Source: an uncultured Clostridia bacterium
GTDB lineage: Bacteria; Bacillota; Clostridia; Christensenellales; Pumilibacteraceae
Length of the DNA stretch: 19,304 nucleotides
Reading direction: 5' to 3'
Assembly (NCBI GenBank): GCA_947589145.1
Contig: CANQCB010000017.1
Coordinates: forward strand, 1-19,304
Shown here: one piece after another, positions 1 through 6,165 of the stretch
Layout: the number at the start of each line of letters is the position of its first letter
Numbering within the stretch: position 1 is the stretch's first letter
Notes under the pieces: generated by a model
Seen by the model: only the letters and a program-made list of their open reading frames with translations
Database searches by the model: none
What the model was told of the DNA's origin: nothing
Translations under genes and position numbers: made by a program

Positions 1-530
1 AACGAGTCGCTCGTAAACGGTCTTATCCCGGTGTAGTACGGCCAAATATGCGCCTCGGGGTAAATCACTATCGCCTTACGGTGGGACAGGTGCGTCTCCA
101 TGCCCCGAAGGAAGTTGCGGTAGCCCGCTCTCGACGAGGGCAGAGGCATGCCGCCGAGCATACCGACCAACGTCCCGACAAAGCGCATGGACACGGCGTC
201 CGCGCCGACTATTATCTTCGCTTTGAAGGGCGCGACGAGGTTGGGATGAAATGCGTCGCCCGACACGAGAGTGTGGTTACCGTATAAAAAGTAACCCTTT
301 CCTTTTACCTTTTTAAGCGCCTTTTTGTTTTTTATTTTCAGCCCGTAGCGAAAAGCGGCGGAAAACCACGCCGCAATCAGCGCGAATATGTAAAGCACGG
401 CGGCGATCATCCGCCAGAATATGTTGCGGTGGACGTATTTATAACTGTCCGGCACCGCCTTTGTTTCTATGTCCGTGCCCGCGAAGTCGTCGTTTCGCTC
501 GTCTGTGTAATAGTATACCCGTCTCTTCAT
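1..530 (-). CDS. PlsC-like lysophospholipid acyltransferase (3' end outside window)
   Basis: Own translation of the minus strand from the ATG at 530-528 gives 176 residues that run off the left edge without a stop. After a charged N-terminus there is one hydrophobic segment (about residues 38-60). It is followed by NHTLVSGD (N85, H86, D92), resembling the acyltransferase motif I His-Asp pair but with five rather than four residues between them. YPEAHIWPYYTGIRPF (about 157-172) stands where the PEGT block is expected. The family (LPLAT/PlsC) transfers an acyl chain from acyl-ACP or acyl-CoA to lysophosphatidate or a similar acceptor at the membrane. The start codon overlaps the stop of the upstream glycosyltransferase by 4 bp (ATGA), so the two are co-translated, suggesting lipid or glycolipid synthesis. 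The acceptor is unknown. The C-terminal part is missing only because the window ends. Confidence 0.8.
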   Translation of the reverse strand, partial: MKRRVYYYTDERNDDFAGTDIETKAVPDSYKYVHRNIFWRMIAAVLYIFALIAAWFSAAFRYGLKIKNKKALKKVKGKGYFLYGNHTLVSGDAFHPNLVAPFKAKIIVGADAVSMRFVGTLVGMLGGMPLPSSRAGYRNFLRGMETHLSHRKAIVIYPEAHIWPYYTGIRPFTSDS

Positions 531-1663
531 TCCGCACCCGCTCCGCTTACGTTTATAAGCATTTCTTCAAGTTGTTTTATGCACTCGTCCTTTTTCGGAG
601 CCCCGTTCGTCGAGTAATACTCCGCGCACTCCGCAAGCTCTTTCGGGTGCTCGATCCAATAGTCGATTTTCCGCGATAAGTCCTTGGCGCTCTTTGCCGA
701 AAACAGGTTGCGTTCGTCCCGCGCCAGAAGCCGAGGCGCGGCGTTATCCGAGTCGGATACGAGAATGGGCAGTCCGCTCCCGACCGCTTCGAGTACCGCT
801 ATCCCTTCGAGTTCGGCGGAGGCGGTATGGACGTATAAGCTCGCGCCGCGGAGAGCGTCCGCCATTTCGTCACGGTCGAAAAAGCGCATGGTCACGCCCG
901 TGAGCCCCCTTCTCCTTACCATTCTTTTATATTTCTTATCCAACGCGCCCTTGCCCGCAAGTATGAGTCTTATCCTGTCCTTATACTTACTCCGACCCAC
1001 CGCCTTTATCAGCAAGTCCTGCCTTTTTTCGCGCGAGTACCTGCCCGAGCAGAATATGATAAACCGCCCGTCGTCCGCACTTACCGCCGCGGGATAGAAC
1101 TTTTCGTCGACGCCGTTGCTTATGACCCTGCCGTTAGTCGGTTCGGTCGCGCCCTCGAATATGTCGCGAATCAATTGCGAAGGGTAATGCACGCATGCCA
1201 CGTCTTTATAGAATTTTTTGTAGAAGTATTTATAGGTCAATCTCCGCGCTATGCGGCTGTTCATGAGGTGAAAGTGCGAAGTGAAGTTCTCCGCCTGACA
1301 GTGAAAGCCCGCGGTCACGGGTATGCCCATTTCCCTCGCGATCCGCACCGTGGCTTTTGACAGCGCAAATGGCAGCATGCAATGGGCTATGTCCGCGCCG
1401 TCGAGCGCCGCCCTCACGACGGTCATATCCGGTTTCGCGAGCGTAATACCGACGTGCCTGACATAGCCGTTGAATATGCCGAAACTGCGCCGAGGACATA
1501 CGTAATACCCGTCCTCGCCGCGCCGAGTCTCGTCGCAACAGAGTACCCGCACGTTGTGCCCGTCGCGCTTTAACCCGTCTATCAGGTTTTGCGCGGCAAT
1601 GCTCGTGCCGTTTATGTCCCTGCCCGATACGTCACATACTATTGTTACCGTCAACTTTCCCAT
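527..1663 (-). CDS. GT4-family glycosyltransferase
   Basis: 378 residues from the ATG at 1663. The open frame continues upstream to 1759, but those 32 residues are encoded by the poly-G/C palindrome and are not family-like; homologous sequence begins at MGKLTVTIVCDVSG. The N-terminal Rossmann half has the GT4 opening with an NGTS loop. The C-terminal half has FCSGRYSREKRQDLL (donor nucleotide region) and an EX7E motif (E284 and E292 in AELEGIAVLEA), the signature of retaining GT-B enzymes using a nucleotide sugar. There is no signal peptide. It overlaps the acyltransferase by 4 bp, which suggests a mannosyl- or glucosyl-transferase for a lipid acceptor; that is inference. No Shine-Dalgarno sequence is visible, and a TATAAT at 1670-1675 would put the transcript start almost on the ATG. 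Confidence 0.85.
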   Translation of the reverse strand: MGKLTVTIVCDVSGRDINGTSIAAQNLIDGLKRDGHNVRVLCCDETRRGEDGYYVCPRRSFGIFNGYVRHVGITLAKPDMTVVRAALDGADIAHCMLPFALSKATVRIAREMGIPVTAGFHCQAENFTSHFHLMNSRIARRLTYKYFYKKFYKDVACVHYPSQLIRDIFEGATEPTNGRVISNGVDEKFYPAAVSADDGRFIIFCSGRYSREKRQDLLIKAVGRSKYKDRIRLILAGKGALDKKYKRMVRRRGLTGVTMRFFDRDEMADALRGASLYVHTASAELEGIAVLEAVGSGLPILVSDSDNAAPRLLARDERNLFSAKSAKDLSRKIDYWIEHPKELAECAEYYSTNGAPKKDECIKQLEEMLINVSGAGAE

Positions 1664-1669
1664 TGTATT

Positions 1670-1675
1670 ATTATA
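1670..1675 (-). promoter_or_regulatory. TATAAT -10 box placed for a leaderless transcript
   Basis: A perfect TATAAT on the minus strand ends 6 bases before the ATG of the GT4 glycosyltransferase at 1663. Usual spacing would start the RNA at or next to the A of the ATG. No good -35 is found 16-18 bp upstream, and no purine-rich ribosome binding site precedes the ATG. In A+T-rich DNA this could be chance. Confidence 0.35.
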
Positions 1676-1707
1676 CTTATTTTTTACCTTTTTATGTAAA
1701 AGTGTTT

Positions 1708-1756
1708 TGCAGGGGGGGGAATGCCTTTTTTGAAAAAAAGCATCCCCCCCCCTGCA
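1708..1756. repeat. Long palindrome with G8 and C9 tracts
   Basis: Near-perfect inverted repeat. The left arm is TGCA, eight G, AATGCC and T6. The right arm is A7, GCAT, nine C and TGCA. The arms differ by one base in tract length and one or two bases in the middle. It folds into a very stable hairpin on either strand and lies 45 bp upstream of the glycosyltransferase ATG. The flank CCCTTTTTCAAAAAA (about 1759-1773) resembles the sequence after the GGGAGCTCCC palindrome near 18520-18536. It may be an intergenic repeat of this genome, a terminator for upstream transcription, or a slippage-prone element. Confidence 0.6.
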
Positions 1757-1939
1757 CACCCTTTTTCAAAAAACTAAAAATCTTTTTTAATTTTCGTTAT
1801 TGAGATTGTGTACTCCGAAATAACTAACTTTGTTTGCCGCGGGACAATTCCCTCAGTCAGCTGCCGAAAAAGTAATTTTATGCCTCGCTTATCACACTTC
1901 TACATTATAAAACTTACGACAAAACATCACAAAAATTAA

Positions 1940-1963
1940 GAGAATTATCCGAAAATAATTCTC
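1940..1963. promoter_or_regulatory. Inverted repeat upstream of rubrerythrin
   Basis: GAGAATTAT (1940-1948) and ATAATTCTC (1955-1963) are perfect 9 bp arms around CCGAAA. No T-run follows on plus, so a terminator is unlikely. An A+T-rich dyad upstream of a peroxide-defence gene could bind a Fur/PerR-type repressor, but it does not match the standard PerR box well. Confidence 0.3.
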
Positions 1964-1987
1964 CCATAAGTGGAATTTGCAATAATT

Positions 1988-2016
1988 TTGTCTATTTTTA
2001 ATGTTTTGGCTATGAT
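1988..2016 (+). promoter_or_regulatory. Candidate rubrerythrin promoter
   Basis: TTGTCT (1988-1993), a 17 bp spacer and TATGAT (2011-2016). A second candidate is TTGCAC (2025-2030), 18 bp and TATGAT (2049-2054). Either would leave a leader of more than 120 nt. Neither is consensus and the choice between them is open. Confidence 0.3.
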
Positions 2017-2182
2017 ATATCTTCTTGCACAAGTCCGATACGAACCGATATGATAGCGGCAACTTGCAGCCAGGTCGTTTCCTTATTTTGCATTATACAA
2101 GGCTGCTCACGTTTTCATTATATCCGTAATCGAGCGGTATATTATGCCATTCAGTGGGACAAATTAAAAGCGGAGGAATACA

Positions 2183-2773
2183 ATGAAACTAATTGAAAGT
2201 AAAACGTACGTTAACCTCGCCAAGGCTTATGCCGGCGAATGCATGGCGCGCACGAGGTATAAATTCATTGCCTACGGCGCAAAAAAAGAGGGCTATAAAA
2301 GTATAGCCAACCTTATAGAAAAGATAATTTATCAGGAGTTCAACCACGCGCGAATGCTCTATACCTTTATCGAAACCGCGGACGACGGCACTATCGACAA
2401 TATAGACATTTGCGCAGGCTATCCGTACAGGCAGAAGTGGGATCTGCTCGATAACCTCAAATTTGCCGCGGAGGACGAGGCGATAGAAGCGGAAGAAGTC
2501 TATCCCGAATATGCCAAAGTCGCCCGCGAGGAGGGCTTTGACGATATCGCGGGGCTTTTCGAAAACATTATCGGCACGGAAGAGTATCACAAAAGAATAT
2601 TTACCGAACTCTATACCCAAATGAAGAACGGCACGCTTTATAAAAAAGACAAGCCCGTCACCTGGCGTTGCGGCGATTGCGGCTATGAATATACGGGCGA
2701 GGAGGCCTTCGACCAATGCCCTTTGTGTCAGGCAAAACAAGGCGCGGTCGAACTCTTGCTCGTCGGCGTTTGA
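2183..2773 (+). CDS. rbr: Rubrerythrin
   Basis: 196 residues. The N-terminal ferritin-like four-helix domain carries the di-iron ligand pattern: E19 in AGECMARTRY, E52 and H55 in QEFNHARM, acidic residues E97-E99 in AAEDEAIEAEEVYPEYAK, and E133/E134 with H136 in GTEEYHKRIF. The C-terminal rubredoxin-like domain has C163, C166, C179 and C182 as two CxxC pairs binding one iron. Rubrerythrins reduce hydrogen peroxide in the cytoplasm with electrons from NAD(P)H through rubredoxin-type carriers, and are typical of anaerobes. The start is fixed by GCGGAGGAATACA just before the ATG. The gene stands alone, is the only plus-strand protein gene here, and ends in a strong hairpin. Confidence 0.95.
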   Translation: MKLIESKTYVNLAKAYAGECMARTRYKFIAYGAKKEGYKSIANLIEKIIYQEFNHARMLYTFIETADDGTIDNIDICAGYPYRQKWDLLDNLKFAAEDEAIEAEEVYPEYAKVAREEGFDDIAGLFENIIGTEEYHKRIFTELYTQMKNGTLYKKDKPVTWRCGDCGYEYTGEEAFDQCPLCQAKQGAVELLLVGV

Positions 2774-2862
2774 TCGGATATCGCGGAATTTGTACGTGAG
2801 CGCCCGTATGCGCGGAAATTGCGGCGAGTAATGCCAGCGCTATCGACGCCTTTCAGAACAAC

Positions 2863-2896
2863 GTAAAAGCCCGCAACTTCGGTTGCGGACTTTTAC
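2863..2896. terminator. Terminator shared by two convergent transcripts
   Basis: Arms GTAAAAGCCCGCAAC (2863-2877) and GTTGCGGACTTTTAC (2882-2896) pair with one mismatch around a TTCG tetraloop. A/T-rich ends on both sides let it act for rubrerythrin (plus) and for the Kdo operon ending at 2999 (minus). A second smaller hairpin, GCGGC...GCCGC, lies at about 2918-2938 without a T-run. Confidence 0.7.
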
Positions 2897-2998
2897 CATA
2901 CTTCGGAGTTTCAATTTTTGCGGCGTCATCGATGCCGCGGTGCAATATACGTTTTATCGGATAAGCATAACCGTCTTTATATGTAACTGACAATCGAT

Positions 2999-3973
2999 TC
3001 ATATAGCCAATGAGAATAAATCATGAATTCTCACCATGCCGACCACCTTATTATCTTTGACTACGGGTAAAACGGAAATTTGTTTTTTGCGAGCCTCCAT
3101 TGCCTTTAATGCCTTAAATGCCAACTCATCGGGAGCTATTACAATGGGATTTTTCGTCATAACTTGCTCCACCTTACAAGAGTAGACATCTATTTTCTTG
3201 TTAAGTATCCTTTTCAAATCCCCGTCGGTAATCAATCCCATCAAATTCATAGAATGATCGACAATGCTTATCGCGCCCATTCCGAATTCACTTAAATCTA
3301 TCAACGCATCTTTTAATTCCGAACCGATATAAACTATCGGATTTTCATCCCCCGCATGCATAATATCCTTTATGTAAATGCTTAGTTTGTTCCCTAAGGC
3401 GCCCGACGGATGATTCCGTGCAAAATTTTTTTTCGTATAACCTTTTGCTTTTGACGCCGAAATTGCAAGAGCGTCACCGATCATTAACTGTAATGTCGTG
3501 CTGGAAGAAGGAGCCAGCCCCATATGACATGCTTCACGAACATTCGGAAGAAGAATTTTGTTTGCGCAGTTTTTGTACATATAAGAATTTACATTTGCGG
3601 TAACCGCAACGGTGTCTATATGCATTTTATTTAACTGAACCAACATTTTGCACATTTCCTGCGTATTGCCGCTATTGCTGAATAAAATTACCAAATCTTT
3701 GGAATCGACACGCCCCAAATCCCCATGAAGCGCCTCTGCGGGATGCAGATATATTGACTTAACGCCCAAACTTGCCATCGTTGCGGATATTTTGTTCGCT
3801 ATGTGTCCCGATTTGCCCATTCCGCTGACAATTACGAGCCCCTCGCAATTAACCAATTTGCCGATTATATCGGTTATTTCATCAATTTGCTCAGCGTATT
3901 GTTTGCCGAAATTCTTAATCGCATCTAATTCAACGTTAAAGGCACGGTCAAATTCATTATAATAATCATTCAT
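2999..3973 (-). CDS. kdsD: D-arabinose-5-phosphate isomerase (KdsD/KpsF)
   Basis: 324 residues, the usual family length: an SIS domain (about 1-190) followed by two CBS motifs (about 205-324). It interconverts D-ribulose 5-phosphate and D-arabinose 5-phosphate, the first step of Kdo synthesis. The residues corresponding to the E. coli KdsD active site all appear at a constant offset of five: K54 (GMGKSGH), E106 (SNSGNTQE), E147 (REACHMGLAPSSSTT) and H188 (NHPSGALG). So the enzyme should be active. It is last in the operon, and its start overlaps the end of kdsA by 8 bp. Whether it is a general KdsD or a capsule-type KpsF paralogue cannot be told from sequence alone, but linkage to a capsule-type transferase favours the latter role. 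Confidence 0.95.
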   Translation of the reverse strand: MNDYYNEFDRAFNVELDAIKNFGKQYAEQIDEITDIIGKLVNCEGLVIVSGMGKSGHIANKISATMASLGVKSIYLHPAEALHGDLGRVDSKDLVILFSNSGNTQEMCKMLVQLNKMHIDTVAVTANVNSYMYKNCANKILLPNVREACHMGLAPSSSTTLQLMIGDALAISASKAKGYTKKNFARNHPSGALGNKLSIYIKDIMHAGDENPIVYIGSELKDALIDLSEFGMGAISIVDHSMNLMGLITDGDLKRILNKKIDVYSCKVEQVMTKNPIVIAPDELAFKALKAMEARKKQISVLPVVKDNKVVGMVRIHDLFSLAI

Positions 3974-4790
3974 ATTTTGACACCACGTTTTTTATTTCAA
4001 AAATTTGCTTTATTATATTTTCCGTCTCCGAAAGATAAATCATATTAGCGCCGTCCGAAATAGCTTTATCCGGACAAGGATGCGTTTCAAAAAAGAAATT
4101 CGTAACTCCGATTGCTGCCGCGGCTCTTGCCAAATAAGCAACGTATTCTCTGTTCCCTCCGCTTTTATTTCCCAATCCTCCGGGCAGCTGTACACTATGC
4201 GTTGCGTCAAATGACACGGGAATTCCCATTCGTTGCATTTCTATCATACCGGTATAATCTACGACCAACCGATTGTACCCGAAACAACTTCCCCGTTCGC
4301 AAAGCATTACTTTATTATTTCCCCTATAAGTGATTTTTTCGACGACATTTTTCATGTCCCAAGGCGCTAAAAATTGTCCTTTTTTAATATTGATTATTTT
4401 GTCGGTTCGTCCTGCGGCGACCAACAAATCGGTTTGCCTGCATAAGTATGCGGGAATTTGAATTATATCCGCTACTTCGGCTACTTCTTCCGCTTGCCAT
4501 GCTTCATGAATATCGGTAATTATCGGAACATCGAAACGTTTTCGCACAAAAGACAGCATCTTTAAGCCTTCCTCGATTCCCGGGCCGCGTTCGGAATTTA
4601 CAGAAGATCTGTTTGCTTTATCAAAAGACGCCTTGAAAACAAAAGTAAACCCATATTTTTTTGAAAGCGACACCAAATGCTCCGCGACCTCATCCAAACA
4701 CTCCCGACTTTCAATCGCACACGGCCCCGCCATAATAAAAAGTTTGTCTTTATTAATGATATCGCCATACAAATCATCGATGGATTTCAT
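3966..4790 (-). CDS. kdsA: 3-deoxy-8-phosphooctulonate synthase (Kdo-8-P synthase), metal-dependent class
   Basis: 274 residues, full length, a TIM-barrel aldolase of the DAHP/Kdo8P synthase family. It condenses phosphoenolpyruvate with arabinose 5-phosphate to Kdo 8-phosphate. Family blocks visible are AGPCAIESRE (21-30), KASFDKANRSS (53-63), GPGIEEGL (69-76), IITDIHE (90-96), NIKKGQFLAPWDM (134-146) and FDATHSVQLPGG (194-205). C24, H198, E235 and D246 line up at a constant offset of 13 with the four metal ligands of Aquifex KdsA (C11, H185, E222, D233), so this is the metal-requiring class. GAGGAGATGATAA precedes the ATG. It overlaps the kdsB fusion by 17 bp and kdsD by 8 bp, indicating translational coupling. 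Confidence 0.96.
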   Translation of the reverse strand: MKSIDDLYGDIINKDKLFIMAGPCAIESRECLDEVAEHLVSLSKKYGFTFVFKASFDKANRSSVNSERGPGIEEGLKMLSFVRKRFDVPIITDIHEAWQAEEVAEVADIIQIPAYLCRQTDLLVAAGRTDKIINIKKGQFLAPWDMKNVVEKITYRGNNKVMLCERGSCFGYNRLVVDYTGMIEMQRMGIPVSFDATHSVQLPGGLGNKSGGNREYVAYLARAAAAIGVTNFFFETHPCPDKAISDGANMIYLSETENIIKQIFEIKNVVSKYE

Positions 4791-6153
4791 TATTTATCAT
4801 CTCCTCGATTTTAGCGATATGCGCCGGCAGATCCACCCCTACACTTTCCGATTCCGTTTCCAAAACTCGAATTTTATATCCGTTTTCGATTACCCGCATC
4901 TGTTCGAGTTGCTCGGCTTTTTCGATTGCGGACTGCGGCAGGCTGTTAAAAATTTCCAAAAATTTCTTTGTGTATCCGTATAATCCGATATGCTTAAAAT
5001 AAATAACGCCTTCCCTTTTATCCCGATTGAAAGGTATCGTGCTTCTTGAAAACATGATCGCATTGTTATTAACATCGGTTACTACCTTCGCTATATTGGG
5101 ATCATTTATATCGACGGTTGATTCCAATCTCTTTTTCAATGTTGCCATTTGAACTTCGGAATCATCAAATGCGGATATCAACAATTCTATCATCTGTTTC
5201 TTAATCAAGGGCTCGTCGCCTTGTATATTCAGAACAATATCACAGTCGATATTTTTGACCGCTTCATATACCCTTTCCGTTCCGCAGGAACAATCGCCGG
5301 TCATAACAGCCTGTCCGCCGAACTCTTTAACCGCATCGTATATACGCTTGTCGTCGGTCGCCACGAAAGTTTGTGCAATACCTTTTACCTCGGAGACTCT
5401 TTCATACACGTGCCGAATCATCGGCTTTCCGCAAATCATTGCAAGCGGTTTCCCCGGGAACCGACTGCTCGCATAACGCGCGGGAATTACCGCAACAACC
5501 TTTCTTGTTGTTTTTTGCGGCACAACCGCAAAATTTGAAATGCGCGACCTATCCCAATTCACGCCGCCTTTGATTTTCTTTGCCGGGACGCCGGCATATA
5601 TGCAATTGGCTTCATCCAATTTTTTTGTGCAAACGCTTCCGTGTCCGATTATGCAATTATCCGCAATTTGCACGTTTTTGCCGATAAAAACATTTCGGGA
5701 TATCCATACATGTTTGCCGATTTTTACTCCGCTTTTTGATTTGTTGACGATCTCTCCCGAAACTACATCGTAAATTGTATGACCGTCCTCAGAACGTATC
5801 TCGATATTATCGGAAAAAACGCAGTCATCCCCTATTTCCACAGTATTGCCATGATCAGGGCACACAATGTTTAATCCACCGCAAAAAAACCGAGATCCGA
5901 TCTTAACGCTCCTGTTATCGACCTCAAATCCCAAATTGATCATTATATTATTAAGTTGATATTTGCTTTCCCGCAAGTCGACAAAATTTTTATTGCCCTT
6001 TATTTTTATTGTGACTCGATTCATCGTCAGCGGCAAATGCAACTCGATTAAATTATCCTCGCCGTTTATGTCTAAGGATAACCCTTTAATAGCAACCGCT
6101 TTATAATCTTCCAAAACTTGAACAGTCCCATCTTGATTGTAAATTTTTACCAT
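4774..6153 (-). CDS. kdsB: Fusion of hexapeptide-repeat acyltransferase and CMP-Kdo synthetase
   Basis: 459 residues in two parts. Residues 1-~205 form a left-handed beta-helix acyltransferase module. Repeated V-x-I-G turns (VKIGSRF, VEIGDDC, VKIGKHVW, VFIGKNV) and the block SEDGHTIYD with candidate catalytic H125 are seen, ending in YAGVPAKKIKGG as in sugar O-acetyltransferases. Residues 218-459 are a complete KdsB: VVAVIPARYASSRFPGKPL (nucleotide-binding opening), CGTERVYEAV, NIQGDEPLI (309-317), IPFNRD, EQLEQMRVIENG (about 415-425) and VGVDLPAHIAKIE. KdsB joins CTP and Kdo to CMP-Kdo. KdsB is normally a stand-alone protein of about 245 residues, so the fusion is unusual and suggests an acylated Kdo or nearby sugar. 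AGCGGAGAATAATT gives a good ribosome binding site, 12 bp after the previous gene. Confidence 0.93.
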   Translation of the reverse strand: MVKIYNQDGTVQVLEDYKAVAIKGLSLDINGEDNLIELHLPLTMNRVTIKIKGNKNFVDLRESKYQLNNIMINLGFEVDNRSVKIGSRFFCGGLNIVCPDHGNTVEIGDDCVFSDNIEIRSEDGHTIYDVVSGEIVNKSKSGVKIGKHVWISRNVFIGKNVQIADNCIIGHGSVCTKKLDEANCIYAGVPAKKIKGGVNWDRSRISNFAVVPQKTTRKVVAVIPARYASSRFPGKPLAMICGKPMIRHVYERVSEVKGIAQTFVATDDKRIYDAVKEFGGQAVMTGDCSCGTERVYEAVKNIDCDIVLNIQGDEPLIKKQMIELLISAFDDSEVQMATLKKRLESTVDINDPNIAKVVTDVNNNAIMFSRSTIPFNRDKREGVIYFKHIGLYGYTKKFLEIFNSLPQSAIEKAEQLEQMRVIENGYKIRVLETESESVGVDLPAHIAKIEEMINNEIHR

Positions 6154-6165
6154 AATTATTCTCCG

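Larger units (their letters stand above)
1664..2182. other. 519 bp intergenic region between divergent genes
   Basis: No convincing coding sequence. It holds the G/C-tract palindrome at 1708-1756, a dyad at 1940-1963, promoter-like sequences at 1988-2016 and 2025-2054, and a possible leader hairpin pairing GCAGCC (2066-2071) with GGCTGC (2101-2106). The remainder is A+T-rich and otherwise featureless. Confidence 0.6.

Noticed and set aside
1664..1759. 32-codon N-terminal extension of the GT4 glycosyltransferase
   Set aside because: It is encoded by the G/C-tract palindrome and does not resemble a glycosyltransferase N-terminus.
2066..2106. Riboswitch in the rubrerythrin leader
   Set aside because: Only one 6 bp long-range pairing is visible and it fits no riboswitch class I know.
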